Assembly: GCA_036496385.1 (NCBI GenBank)
Contig: DASXLD010000016.1
Location: forward strand, 1 to 53,749
Origin: Schlegelella_A sp036496385
GTDB taxonomy: Bacteria; Pseudomonadota; Gammaproteobacteria; Burkholderiales; Burkholderiaceae_C
DNA: 53,749 nt
Direction of reading: 5' to 3'
The position numbers and the translations under genes are program-made. Every line of letters begins with the position of its first letter. Position 1 is the first letter of the stretch. Under the pieces are notes generated by a model, which worked only from the letters and a program-made list of their open reading frames with translations, was not told the origin of the DNA and made no database searches. Below, piece by piece: positions 17,218-25,623 of the stretch.

Positions 17218-18603
17218 TCAGAACGCAGTCGCGATCATGACCAAGACCGCTCCCGCCATCACTCCCGTCGCCGCCCAGCCGAAGACACGATGGCGGGCGG
17301 AGATCGTGAAGTGACCCATCAGCCGCTTCGACTGGCCGATCATCATCAGCACGACCATGATCGGCACCGAAATGACGCCGTTGACGATCGCGCTCAGCAC
17401 CAGCGCCTTGATCGGGTCGACGTCGAAGTAGCCCATCAGCGAGCCGATGCCGGTCGCCGCGATGATGATCGAGTAGAAGCCGCGCGCTTCGTGGAAGCCG
17501 CGCGAGAGGCCCGACTTCCAGCCGAACAGCTCGCTCACCGCATAAGCCGCCGAGCCGGCGAGCACCGGCACCGCGAGCAGCCCGGTGCCGACGATGCCGA
17601 GGCCGAAGATGAGGAAGGCGAGCTCGCCGGCGACCGGCCGCAGCGCCTCGGCCGCCTGCGCCGCCGTCTGGATGTTGGTGACGCCGTTCCCGTTCAGCGT
17701 CACCGCGGTCGCCACGACAATGCAGAGCGCGACGAGATTGGAGACGCCCATGCCGACGATCGTGTCCGCCTTGATGCGCGACAAGTGCTCGCTGGCATAG
17801 GCCTTGTGATGGCGCAACGCGTGCGCTTCGGGCCGGCGCCGGCCGTCCTCGACCTCCTGCGTCGCCTGCCAGAAGAAGAGATACGGGCTGATCGTCGTGC
17901 CGAGCACGGCGACGACCATCGCCGCGTAGTCCTTCCCGGACGTGCCCGCGGGCAGGAACGCCCAAGGCTGCGCCGACTCGACCATGGCCCGCCGCCATGG
18001 CACGTGCACGGCGAGGACGACGGCGACGTAGGCGAACAGCGTCAGCGTCAGCCATTTCAGGATGCGCACCGTCCGCTCGTACGAGAAGAAGACCTGGGTC
18101 GCGATGCAGACCGCGCCGAAGGCGAGCACGTAGAGCGGCTGCGGTCCGCCGACGATGAGCTTGAGCGCCTCGGCCATCGCGGCGACGTCGGCGGCGATGT
18201 TGATCGTGTTGGCGAAGACGAGCAGCCCGATGAGCGCCAGCGTCAGCCAGCGCGGGCAGATCTTGTCGATGTTGCTGGCGAGCCCTTCGCTTGTCGCCCA
18301 GCCGATTCGCGCCGACAACATCTGGATGCCGATCATCAGCGGCGTGGTCAGGAACAGCGTCCAGACGAGCGCGAAGCTGAACTGCGCTCCGGCCTGCGAG
18401 TAGGTCGCGATGCCGCTCGGGTCGTCGTCGGCGGCGCCGGTGATGAGGCCGGGGCCGAGCCGGTTGGCAATCCCCTGCAGCTCGGCCTCGAGCGAGGGCT
18501 CGCCCTGGGCTTTCGGCGCTGCAGCGGCGAGCTTGCGCGTGCGGCGCTGTGCCGGCGGCTTCGCTGCCTTCGTCGCCGGCCTCGCGCCGCCCGCCTTCCT
18601 CAT
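17218..18603 (-). CDS. NRAMP-family divalent metal transporter, non-canonical type
   Basis: A 461-residue inner-membrane protein with a basic Ala/Lys-rich N-tail of about 45 residues and around eleven membrane helices. TM1 carries DDDPSGIATYSQAG, corresponding to the metal-binding DPGN region of NRAMP proteins but with Ser-Gly in place of Gly-Asn. In TM6 the usual MPH metal-binding motif is replaced by GTTISPYLFFWQ. The large related clade is annotated as divalent metal cation transporter. Loss of the TM6 methionine is also reported for NRAMP-related Mg2+ transporters, so Mn2+/Fe2+ selectivity should not be assumed. The ATG at 18603 is the first before the conserved fold. Confidence 0.85.
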   Translation of the reverse strand: MRKAGGARPATKAAKPPAQRRTRKLAAAAPKAQGEPSLEAELQGIANRLGPGLITGAADDDPSGIATYSQAGAQFSFALVWTLFLTTPLMIGIQMLSARIGWATSEGLASNIDKICPRWLTLALIGLLVFANTINIAADVAAMAEALKLIVGGPQPLYVLAFGAVCIATQVFFSYERTVRILKWLTLTLFAYVAVVLAVHVPWRRAMVESAQPWAFLPAGTSGKDYAAMVVAVLGTTISPYLFFWQATQEVEDGRRRPEAHALRHHKAYASEHLSRIKADTIVGMGVSNLVALCIVVATAVTLNGNGVTNIQTAAQAAEALRPVAGELAFLIFGLGIVGTGLLAVPVLAGSAAYAVSELFGWKSGLSRGFHEARGFYSIIIAATGIGSLMGYFDVDPIKALVLSAIVNGVISVPIMVVLMMIGQSKRLMGHFTISARHRVFGWAATGVMAGAVLVMIATAF

Positions 18604-18651
18604 CGTGCTGCTCCCTCGCGCCGCGCGATGGCGCAACAGAGCGATTCTGCC

Positions 18652-18679
18652 TAGGCGGTGGCGCCCGCCGAGCCGCCTA
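18652..18679 (-). terminator. Stem-loop overlapping the msrB stop codon
   Basis: TAGGCGG and CCGCCTA form a 7-bp stem, and the CTA end is the msrB stop codon read on the minus strand. The loop is 14 bases and no T-run follows. It is the only strong structure between msrB and the NRAMP gene. Confidence 0.35.
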
Positions 18680-19174
18680 TGCCTGGACGAACTTGAGCGC
18701 GACGCCGTTGTTGCAGTAGCGCTTGCCGGTCGGCGGCGGGCCGTCGTCGAAGACGTGGCCCTGGTGGCCGCCGCAGCGCACGCAGTGGTATTCGACCCGC
18801 GGAACGAACATCTTGTGATCGGTCGCGGTCGCGACCGCCCCCGGCAGCGACGCCCAGAAGCTCGGCCAGCCAGTGCCGCTGTCGAACTTGGTATCCGACG
18901 CGAAGAGCGGCAGCTCGCAACCGGCACAGACAAAGCGGCCGCGCCGCTTCTCGTGGTCGAGCGGGCTCGACCCGGGGTACTCGGTGCCTTCATGACGCAG
19001 CACCTCATACGCGGCCGGACTGAGGCGCTGCTTCCACTCGCCATCCGAGAGGCGGAGCGGCTCGATCTTCGGCGCGCCGCCGGAATCGGTCTTCGGCGAA
19101 GCGGACTGCGCTCGCGCAAGGCGCGGCGCGAGGCCAAGGGCGGACAAGGCAGCGAGGAACGGACGGCGGGTCAT
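18677..19174 (-). CDS. msrB: Exported peptide-methionine (R)-S-oxide reductase MsrB
   Basis: A 165-residue MsrB with an N-terminal signal sequence that starts MTRRPFLAAL and ends near ARAQ. The twin arginine suggests Tat or Sec export, so it probably repairs oxidised methionine in the periplasm. The zinc-binding pairs C83/C86 and C131/C134 are present, as are SGTGWPSFW, GHVFDDGP and the catalytic C154 in KRYCNNGVALKF. The usual RYCINSASL motif has become YCNNGVAL. The ATG at 19174 gives the signal peptide directly; a longer reading frame upstream adds an arginine-rich tail unlike the family. Confidence 0.92.
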   Translation of the reverse strand: MTRRPFLAALSALGLAPRLARAQSASPKTDSGGAPKIEPLRLSDGEWKQRLSPAAYEVLRHEGTEYPGSSPLDHEKRRGRFVCAGCELPLFASDTKFDSGTGWPSFWASLPGAVATATDHKMFVPRVEYHCVRCGGHQGHVFDDGPPPTGKRYCNNGVALKFVQA

Positions 19175-19229
19175 GGCGACAGTCTCCCTGAAACGACAGT
19201 GTTGAGTCGGCACGGCGCGAAAAACCTTT

Positions 19230-20087
19230 CTATGCCGCGGGCGCGAGCGCGGCGGCGTCAGCGCCTCCGGGCCAGGGATCGAACAGATGGGCATCGACGC
19301 GGTGGCGGACCGTGAAGGTCGGCGGCGCGTTGGCGTCGAGCCATGCCGCGAGCGCGGCGTCGAACGCCTCCACCTCGGCCGCCGGCAGCGCCGCGCCGAC
19401 GCCGCGGCAGGCCCGCATGCGGCCGCGCCAGCTCGCTCGCGTGAACGAGACGTCGGCGTCGAACCAGAACATCGCGCGCACGCGCGCCCGACCGTCTGCC
19501 CACGCCGGCTCGGTGGCGATCCGGCCCGACCAGTCGCTGCCTTGCCATGCCGGGTTGGCGCGCAGCACGAGCGTCTCGCTGGCGCGCGCGAGCCGGTCGG
19601 TCCGCGGCAGCCAGCTGAAGTGCGTCGTCACCAGGACGCCCCCGGGACGCAGCAGGCGGCGGACCTCGGCCAGCGTCCGCTCGACGTCGAAGTACATCCA
19701 GCACTGACTGGCGACGATGGCATCGAAGCCGGCATCGGCGAACGGGCACGCTTCGGCGGCAGCGACGACGAAGTCGATCGGCAAACCTTCCGCGGCCGCG
19801 CTTCGCGTCGCTTCCTCGATCTGCCCCGGCGCGACATCGACGCCGCTGACGACGGCGCCGCGCCGCGCGAGCTCGCGCGCGACGAGGCCCGTGCCGGTGC
19901 CGAGATCGAGCACGTGCTGGCCACGTCCACCGACGCCGAGCGCAGCGAGCAGCTCGTACAACCGTTGCGGCGGGCCGGGCCGGTGGGCGGCGTAGTCGGC
20001 GGAGGTGAGGCTCCAGTCGATCGACCGGCCGCCGTCGATCGCCGAGGGCGACGCTGTCGTGGCGCCCGTGGCCGGTGCGGACGTCAT
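19230..20087 (-). CDS. Class I SAM-dependent methyltransferase
   Basis: A 285-residue methyltransferase with glycine-rich motif I (VLDLGTGTGLVARELARRG), an acidic residue at the end of strand 2 (VSGVDVAPGQIEEA), motif II around FDAIVASQCWMYFD and LRPGGVLVTTHF. It resembles the UbiE/Methyltransf_11 group; the substrate cannot be read from the sequence. Its ATG overlaps the mltA stop (ATGA), so it is translated together with mltA. It ends 55 bases from the msrB start on the same strand. Confidence 0.88.
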   Translation of the reverse strand: MTSAPATGATTASPSAIDGGRSIDWSLTSADYAAHRPGPPQRLYELLAALGVGGRGQHVLDLGTGTGLVARELARRGAVVSGVDVAPGQIEEATRSAAAEGLPIDFVVAAAEACPFADAGFDAIVASQCWMYFDVERTLAEVRRLLRPGGVLVTTHFSWLPRTDRLARASETLVLRANPAWQGSDWSGRIATEPAWADGRARVRAMFWFDADVSFTRASWRGRMRACRGVGAALPAAEVEAFDAALAAWLDANAPPTFTVRHRVDAHLFDPWPGGADAAALAPAA

Positions 20088-21292
20088 GACAGCGGCCAGA
20101 GCGCCCACATTCGCAGCGGCTGCTTCATTCGCCCGGCGGCGGCCTCGGCGTCCTCGCCCCAGCCCCAGAAATAGTCGGCGCGCACCGCGCCGACGATCGC
20201 CGAGCCGGTGTCCTGAGCGACGACGAGGCGTCGCAGTGGTCGCGTCGCCAGCGGCTCGGTCGTGTCGAGCCAGACCGGGGTGCCGTAGGGAACGCTTTGC
20301 GGGTCGATCGCGATCGACCGGCCCGGTGACAGCGGCACACCCTGCGCGCCCTTCGGGCCGAGCGAAGGATCGGGCAGCGGCTCCTCGCGGAAGAAGACGA
20401 CGCGCGGATTGCTGCGCAGCATCTCGTCGACGCGCTGCGGGTTCTGCCGCGCCCAGGCGCGGATCGCCGGCCATGACGCTTCGCCCGCGCGCAGCTCGCC
20501 TTGCTCGATCAGCCAGCGGCCGACCGAGCGGTACGGTTGGTCGTTGTGGGCGGCGTAGGCGACGCGAACGACGGCCTGCGTGCGGCCGTGCTCGTCGACG
20601 AAGGCGAGGCGGCCCGATCCCTGCACTTGCAGGACGAGTGCGTCGAGGCGGTCGTGCAGCCACGCGATCTCGCGCCCGCGCAGGCTCTTCTGCGCTGTCG
20701 GCAGCGTCTCGAGCTGCTGGCGCGTCCAGTAGGGCGATCGCGTCGCGAGATCGGCCGGCGGCGCGTGCAGCGGGATGCGAAAGCCCGGCCGTGCGACGCG
20801 CGAGGCTTCCACCAGCGGCTCGAAGTAGCCGGTCGCGAGACCGACCGGGTCATGCTCGAGCGACTCGATCCGGTACGGCCGCAACTGCCGCTGCAGCCAG
20901 TCGCGCAGCGCAGCGTCACCCTGGATCGGCGTCGCCTCGCGCGCTTTCGCGCAGGCGTCGAGCCACGCCGGCGCAGGCCGCTCGCAGCTGCGCAGGAAGG
21001 CACTCCAGAACTCGCCGACGCGATCGTCGCTCCAGCCCGGCAGCTCGCTCCACCGCACCGCGACCCAGTGCGCGCGCGGACGCTCGATCGTCGCCGCGCC
21101 GAGATCGTCGCGGCTCGCCGGTCCCGCTTCGGCCGCAGGGGGCGGCGGCGGCGTCGTGGGCGCGGTCGGCGGTGCGGTGCTCGAACAGGCGACGACGACG
21201 GCCGCGGCCGCTGCCGCTGCCGCGCCGAGCCGTCCTCTTCCTAGAATCTGCGCCGCCGCCAGCTGCCTGGCAACATCGAGAGCGCGGGTCAT
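20084..21292 (-). CDS. mltA: Membrane-bound lytic murein transglycosylase A
   Basis: A 402-residue lipoprotein that cleaves peptidoglycan to 1,6-anhydro products at the outer membrane. It has a signal peptide with an Ala/Val-rich core and lipobox VVAC (Cys36), a proline-rich linker, the MltA barrel domain (ATGYFEPLVEAS, WLHDRLDALVLQVQGSGR, YRSVGRWLIEQG) and the C-terminal 3D domain with the catalytic aspartate in AQDTGSAIVGAVRADYFWGWG. The ATG at 21292 is chosen over one at 21301. Its start codon shares the palindrome CATG with the divergent small membrane gene. mltA next to apaG and rpe is a familiar betaproteobacterial arrangement. Confidence 0.92.
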   Translation of the reverse strand: MTRALDVARQLAAAQILGRGRLGAAAAAAAAVVVACSSTAPPTAPTTPPPPPAAEAGPASRDDLGAATIERPRAHWVAVRWSELPGWSDDRVGEFWSAFLRSCERPAPAWLDACAKAREATPIQGDAALRDWLQRQLRPYRIESLEHDPVGLATGYFEPLVEASRVARPGFRIPLHAPPADLATRSPYWTRQQLETLPTAQKSLRGREIAWLHDRLDALVLQVQGSGRLAFVDEHGRTQAVVRVAYAAHNDQPYRSVGRWLIEQGELRAGEASWPAIRAWARQNPQRVDEMLRSNPRVVFFREEPLPDPSLGPKGAQGVPLSPGRSIAIDPQSVPYGTPVWLDTTEPLATRPLRRLVVAQDTGSAIVGAVRADYFWGWGEDAEAAAGRMKQPLRMWALWPLS

Positions 21293-21425
21293 GTGGGTCA
21301 TTCTGCTGGAAGCCTTGGCGGCGCTCGCGCTGCTCCTCTTCATCATCTGGTGGACGATGTTCTCCGGCCGCACTCGCGGCGAGCGGCGCGACGACGGTCG
21401 CGATCCCCCCGATGCCGCACCCTGA
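21291..21425 (+). CDS. Small single-pass membrane protein
   Basis: A 44-residue protein beginning MWVILLEALAALALLLFI, with one clear membrane helix ending in WWTMF and a polar, charged C-tail (GRTRGERRDDGRD). It starts one base inside the mltA start codon on the opposite strand and ends 3 bases before the convergent antiporter stop. A TAGAAT hexamer lies 44 bases upstream on the coding strand. No family is recognised. The clean helix-plus-charged-tail layout argues for a real gene, but its shortness leaves doubt. Confidence 0.55.
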   Translation: MWVILLEALAALALLLFIIWWTMFSGRTRGERRDDGRDPPDAAP

Positions 21426-21428
21426 GGA

Positions 21429-22499
21429 TCAGGGCACGAACGCGAGGACGAGGAAGGCGGCGAAGATCACGAGGTGGACCGCGCCTTGCAATACGTTGGT
21501 GCGACCGGTGCCGAGCGTGATCGCGCCGACGGCGAAGGTCAGCGCGAGCAGCACCAGGTCCTTCGGCGCGAGACCGAGCGTCAGCGGCATCGCCAGCAGA
21601 ACCGACGCGAGGGCGACGACGGGAATCGTCAGGCCGATGCTCGCGAGCGCCGAGCCCAGGGCGAGGTTGAGGCTGGTTTGCAGCCGGTCGGCGCGCGCGG
21701 CGCGCACTGCGGCAAAGGTTTCGGGCGCGAGCACGAGCAGGGCAATGACGATGCCGATCACCGCCTGCGGTGCTCCCGCCGCCTCGATGCCATGTTCGAC
21801 GGCAGGCGACAGCAGCTTGGCCAGACCGATCACGGCGACCAGCGCGACGAGCATCAGCACGAAGCTCGTCCAGGTCGCCGCGGGCGTCGGCTTCGGCGCG
21901 TGCTCCAACTCGTCGGCGCTGTCGTCGGGGGGCAGGAAGTAGTCGCGGTGGCGGACCGTCTGGACGAAGACGAACGCACCCCAGAGGACGAGCGACGCGA
22001 TGGCAGCGAACGCCAGCTGGACGCCGGTGTAGCGCGGCCCGTCGGCGCTCGACGTGAACGCAGGCAGGACGAGCGACAGCGTCGCCAGCGCGATCAGCGT
22101 CGCCAGCGCCGAGGTCGCGCCTTCGAGGCGAAAGGTCTGCTCGTGGTGGCGGATGCCGCCGGCGAGCAGGCACAGGCCGACCGCGCCGTTGGCGATGATC
22201 ATGATCGAGGCAAAGATCGTGTCGCGCGGCAGCACCGACGCATCGCTGCCGCCGGCGAGCATCATCGAGACGATCAGTGCGACCTCGATCGCAGTCACCG
22301 CGAGGGCGAGGATCAGCGTGCCGAACGGCTCGCCGACGCGATGGGCGACGACCTCGGCGTGGTGGACCGCGGCGACGACGGCTGCGATGAGCGCCGGCAC
22401 CGCGAGGGGGAGCAGCAACGCGCCGAGCGGAACCAGGAGCGCGGCGGCAACGACCGCGGTCGCGACCAGCGGCGCCGCGATCGTCCAGCGTTGCCTCAT
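21429..22499 (-). CDS. ChaA-like Ca2+(Na+)/H+ antiporter, CaCA superfamily
   Basis: A 356-residue membrane protein with about eleven helices and the two inverted alpha-repeats of cation/Ca2+ exchangers. The first repeat is GEPFGTLILALAVTAIEVALI and the second is LVLAPETFAAVRAARADRLQTSLNLALGSALASIGLT. Each has the acidic residue (E in TAIEV and APET) that binds the cation. The acidic loop DDSADELEH lies between the halves. It would export Ca2+ or Na+ in exchange for protons. The closest family match is the ChaA/y4hA ionic transporter group. It interrupts the expected mltA-apaG neighbourhood. Confidence 0.88.
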   Translation of the reverse strand: MRQRWTIAAPLVATAVVAAALLVPLGALLLPLAVPALIAAVVAAVHHAEVVAHRVGEPFGTLILALAVTAIEVALIVSMMLAGGSDASVLPRDTIFASIMIIANGAVGLCLLAGGIRHHEQTFRLEGATSALATLIALATLSLVLPAFTSSADGPRYTGVQLAFAAIASLVLWGAFVFVQTVRHRDYFLPPDDSADELEHAPKPTPAATWTSFVLMLVALVAVIGLAKLLSPAVEHGIEAAGAPQAVIGIVIALLVLAPETFAAVRAARADRLQTSLNLALGSALASIGLTIPVVALASVLLAMPLTLGLAPKDLVLLALTFAVGAITLGTGRTNVLQGAVHLVIFAAFLVLAFVP

Positions 22500-22512
22500 C
22501 GTCGACCGAGGA

Positions 22513-22887
22513 TCAGTGCAGCGCCGACGCGAGCGTCAGGCCGAACTCGTCGATCTTCGCCTCGAATGCCTGCGCGTCCTCGGACATGCAGAAGAACGTG
22601 CCGCGCATGGTGCCGTTCGGCGTCGCGATCCGTGTCCAGCTCGTGTACTCGAAGCTCTCGCCGGCCTTGAGCACCGGCTGATGGCCGACCACGGCGAGGC
22701 CGCGGACCTCGTCGACGTGGCCGGTCGCGTCGGTGATGATCCAGTGCCGGGCGATGAGCTGGCCGGTGACGTCGCCGCTGTTCCTGATCGTCACCGTGTA
22801 GGCGAATGCGTACTGGCCCTTGTCCCGGTCCGATTGCTCGGGCAGGTGGCGCACGGCGACGCTGGTCGTGAATTCGGGACGGGCCAT
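22513..22887 (-). CDS. apaG: Co2+/Mg2+ efflux-associated protein ApaG
   Basis: A 124-residue ApaG/DUF525 protein with the immunoglobulin-like beta-sandwich. Landmarks are FAYTVTIRNSG, QLIARHWIITDATGHVDEVRGLAVVGHQPVL, GESFEYTSWT and GTMRGTFFCM. The full length matches the family (~125 residues). ApaG has been linked to Co2+ resistance and Mg2+ efflux, but its biochemical role is not settled. The ATG at 22887 is preceded by a TAGAAT hexamer ending 5 bases upstream, which would make the message nearly leaderless. It is divergent from rpe. Confidence 0.95.
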   Translation of the reverse strand: MARPEFTTSVAVRHLPEQSDRDKGQYAFAYTVTIRNSGDVTGQLIARHWIITDATGHVDEVRGLAVVGHQPVLKAGESFEYTSWTRIATPNGTMRGTFFCMSEDAQAFEAKIDEFGLTLASALH

Positions 22888-22892
22888 GTCCG

Positions 22893-22898
22893 ATTCTA
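22893..22898 (-). promoter_or_regulatory. -10-like TAGAAT of apaG
   Basis: Read on the minus strand, CCTAGAATC places a -10 hexamer 5 bases before the apaG ATG, so transcription would begin at or next to the start codon. No clear -35 is visible. Confidence 0.4.
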
Positions 22899-22945
22899 GG
22901 TGGCGGCCTTCGGTCGACGCCGCCCGCGTGCGCGAAGGGGACACC

Positions 22946-22951
22946 TAGAAT
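22946..22951 (+). promoter_or_regulatory. -10-like TAGAAT of rpe
   Basis: CCTAGAATC occurs again, pointing toward rpe, with the hexamer ending 9 bases before the ATG. The predicted transcript would have a leader of only 2-3 bases. The paired, divergent placement of the same octamer supports a promoter role. Confidence 0.4.
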
Positions 22952-22960
22952 CGTTGGGGC

Positions 22961-23641
22961 ATGCCGCGCCACCGCATCGCCCCGAGCATCCTGTCTGCCG
23001 ACTTCGCCCGTCTCGGCGACGAGGTGCGTGACGTCATCGCCGCCGGCGCCGACTGGATCCACTTCGACGTGATGGACAACCACTACGTCCCGAACCTGAC
23101 GATGGGGCCGATGATCTGCGAGGCGCTGCGCAAGCACGCGGTCCGTGCCGACGGCGCAAGGGTGCCGATCGACGTCCACCTGATGGTCGAGCCGGTCGAC
23201 GCGCTCGCGCAGGCCTTCGCCAAGGCCGGTGCCGACCTGATCAGCTTTCACCCCGACGCCAGCACGCACGTCGATCGCACGCTGCAGCTGATCCGCGACG
23301 CCGGTTGTCAGGCCGGCGTCGTTCTCAACCCGGCGGCGCCGCTCGACATTCTCGACTGGGTGATCGACAAGGTCGACCTCGTCCTCGTCATGAGCGTGAA
23401 CCCGGGCTTCGGCGGCCAGAGCTTCATCCCGTCTTCGCTGCGCAAGATCGGCCAGGTGCGCGAGCGGATCGCCGCCAGTGGCCGCGACATCCGGCTCGAG
23501 GTCGACGGCGGCATCAAGGTCGACAACATCCGCGCCGCCGCCGATGCCGGCTGCGACACCTTCGTCGCCGGCAGCGCCATCTTCGGCGGCGGCGACTATC
23601 GCGCGGTGATCGACGCGATGCGCGCCCGGCTCGCGGCCTGA
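22961..23641 (+). CDS. rpe: Ribulose-phosphate 3-epimerase
   Basis: A 226-residue TIM-barrel enzyme that interconverts ribulose 5-phosphate and xylulose 5-phosphate in the pentose phosphate and Calvin pathways. The family motifs are complete: APSILSADFARLGDEV, DWIHFDVMDNHYVPN (metal-binding His and catalytic Asp), VDVHLMVEP, VLVMSVNPGFGGQ and LEVDGGIKVDN, then FVAGSAIFG for phosphate binding. It is full length. In many betaproteobacteria gph follows and then trpE; here a CDF exporter follows after 22 bases. Confidence 0.97.
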   Translation: MPRHRIAPSILSADFARLGDEVRDVIAAGADWIHFDVMDNHYVPNLTMGPMICEALRKHAVRADGARVPIDVHLMVEPVDALAQAFAKAGADLISFHPDASTHVDRTLQLIRDAGCQAGVVLNPAAPLDILDWVIDKVDLVLVMSVNPGFGGQSFIPSSLRKIGQVRERIAASGRDIRLEVDGGIKVDNIRAAADAGCDTFVAGSAIFGGGDYRAVIDAMRARLAA

Positions 23642-23663
23642 GGGCCGGCGCGGCGGAGTCGCC

Positions 23664-24632
23664 ATGCATCGCCACGACGCCGGCCACGCGCACGTTCACG
23701 CCCACGGTCCGGTGGCTGCGGACGCAGCGCCGAGCCTCGAGCGCGCGTTCACGATCGGCATCGCGATCAACGTCGCCTTCGTCGTCGTCGAGGCGTACTA
23801 CGGCTGGCGCGCCGATTCGCTGGCGCTGCTCGCCGACGCCGGTCACAACCTCGGCGACGTGCTCGGCCTCGTCCTCGCCTGGGCCGGCGCATTCGCCGGC
23901 CGCCTCGCCCCCGACGCCCGCCACACCTACGGCTGGAAGCGCGCGTCGATCCTCGCCGCGTTCGCCAACTCGCTGCTCCTGCTGGTCGCGATCGGCTCGC
24001 TCGCCTGGGCGGCGATCGGCCGGCTGACGGCGCCGGCGCCGATCGCCGCGGGCACGGTGATGGCGGTCGCCGCGATCGGCATCGTCGTCAACGGCGCGAC
24101 CGCGTTGCTCTTCCTGCGCGACAGCCACAGCGACCTCAACGCGCGTGGCGCCTTCCTCCACATGGCCGCCGACGCCGCGGTGTCGGCTGCCGTCGTCGTC
24201 GCCGCGGCGCTGACCGTCTGGCTCGGCTGGGTCTGGCTCGATCCGGCCGCCAGCCTGGCGATCGCCTGCGTCATCCTGCTCGGCACGTGGGCCTTGTTTC
24301 GCGACTCGTTGCACCTCATGTTCGATGGCGTGCCGACCTCGATCGACCTCGATGCCGTCCGCGCCGAGCTCGCGGCGCTGCCCGGCGTCGCGTGCGTCAG
24401 CGACCTGCACGTCTGGGCCACCGGAACGACCGAAGTCGCCCTGACCGCGCATCTGACGACGCCCTGCGGGCCGCCCGGAGATGCCTTTTATCGCGCCGCT
24501 GCCGACCGCATGCACGAGCGCTTTGCGATCGGCCACGTCACCTTGCAGGCGACCAGCCAGACGCTGATGACGCCGTGCGATGGCGCCGTCGTCGCCGCGC
24601 CGGCGCCGCAGCCGGCGACCCACGCGCACTGA
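23664..24632 (+). CDS. Cation diffusion facilitator (Zn2+/Cd2+/Co2+ exporter)
   Basis: A 322-residue CDF transporter with a His-rich N-tail (HRHDAGHAHVHAHG), six membrane helices and a cytoplasmic C-terminal domain. The metal site is visible in TM2 (ALLADAGHNLGDVLG, DxxxD-type with H) and TM5 (FLHMAADAAVSAAVV, HxxxD). The conserved helix-breaking YGWKRASILAAFAN is also present. The pattern fits CzcD/ZitB proton-driven exporters. It lies 22 bases after rpe and 7 before cbpA on the same strand, so readthrough is likely. Confidence 0.92.
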   Translation: MHRHDAGHAHVHAHGPVAADAAPSLERAFTIGIAINVAFVVVEAYYGWRADSLALLADAGHNLGDVLGLVLAWAGAFAGRLAPDARHTYGWKRASILAAFANSLLLLVAIGSLAWAAIGRLTAPAPIAAGTVMAVAAIGIVVNGATALLFLRDSHSDLNARGAFLHMAADAAVSAAVVVAAALTVWLGWVWLDPAASLAIACVILLGTWALFRDSLHLMFDGVPTSIDLDAVRAELAALPGVACVSDLHVWATGTTEVALTAHLTTPCGPPGDAFYRAAADRMHERFAIGHVTLQATSQTLMTPCDGAVVAAPAPQPATHAH

Positions 24633-24639
24633 GCCGGCG

Positions 24640-25611
24640 ATGAAATACAAGGACTACTACGAGACGCTCGGCGTGCCACGGACGGCAACGCAGGACGAGG
24701 TCAAGCAGGCCTATCGCAAGCTCGCCCGCAAGTTCCACCCCGATGTCAGCAAGATGGCCGACGCCGAGGCGCGCTTCAAGGAAATCAACGAAGCCAACGA
24801 GGTCCTGAAGGATCCGGAGAAACGCGCCGCCTACGACCAGATGGGAAGCAACTGGAAGGCCGGCCAGGAATTCCAGCCGCCGCCGAACTGGGACGCCGGC
24901 TTCGAATTCCGCGGCGGCCAGGGCAGCCCGTTCGGTGCCGGTGGCGCGTTCGCCGGCAGCGAGGGCTTCGATGCCAGCGACTTCTTCGAGACGCTGTTCG
25001 GTCGGCGCGGCGCTGCTGCGGGAGCGTCACGCGGTCGCCGCGGCAGCGCCCAGGGCGAGGACCACCACGCCAAGGTGATGATCGACATCGAGGACGCCTA
25101 CCGCGGTGCCGAACGCACGATCTCGCTGCGCGCCCCGGTCGAGGGCCCCGATGGTCGCGTCGTCATGCAGGAGCGCACGCTCGACGTCCACATCCCGAAA
25201 GCGATCCGGCCGGGCCAGCATCTGCGCCTCGCCGGGCAGGGCAACGCCGGCATCGGCGGCGGTCGCGCCGGTGACCTCTATCTCGAGATCGCGTTCAACC
25301 CGCATCCGCTCTATCGCGTCGATGGCGCCGACGTCTACGTCGACGTGGCGCTCGCGCCGTGGGAGGCTGCGCTCGGCGCCACGGTCGACGTGCCGACGCC
25401 CGAAGGCATGGTGCAGCTGACCGTGCCGAAGGGCTCCGCCGGCGGCCGCAAGCTCCGCCTCAAGGGCCGCGGATTGCCAGGCAAGAACGCGGGCGATCTC
25501 TACGCCGTGCTGGCGATCGTCGCGCCGAAGGCCGAGAGCGACGCCGCCCGCGCCGCCTACGAGAACCTCGCCAAGGCGTTTCCGGATTTCCAGCCCCGCA
25601 CGCCCTCGTAA
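24640..25611 (+). CDS. cbpA: DnaJ-class co-chaperone CbpA
   Basis: A 323-residue class B J-protein. The J-domain at residues 1-70 has the catalytic HPD in KLARKFHPDVSK. A Gly/Phe-rich linker follows, then the two beta-sandwich substrate-binding domains (VHIPKAIRPGQHLRLAGQGNAG, GDLYLEIAFNPHPLYRVDGADV, LKGRGLPGKNAGDLY). It lacks the Cys-rich zinc domain of DnaJ, which separates CbpA from DnaJ. It stimulates DnaK and in E. coli also binds curved DNA. The ATG at 24640 gives the canonical MKYKDYYETLGV start. cbpM follows 12 bases later. Confidence 0.95.
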   Translation: MKYKDYYETLGVPRTATQDEVKQAYRKLARKFHPDVSKMADAEARFKEINEANEVLKDPEKRAAYDQMGSNWKAGQEFQPPPNWDAGFEFRGGQGSPFGAGGAFAGSEGFDASDFFETLFGRRGAAAGASRGRRGSAQGEDHHAKVMIDIEDAYRGAERTISLRAPVEGPDGRVVMQERTLDVHIPKAIRPGQHLRLAGQGNAGIGGGRAGDLYLEIAFNPHPLYRVDGADVYVDVALAPWEAALGATVDVPTPEGMVQLTVPKGSAGGRKLRLKGRGLPGKNAGDLYAVLAIVAPKAESDAARAAYENLAKAFPDFQPRTPS

Positions 25612-25623
25612 CGCTCGTCTGTC

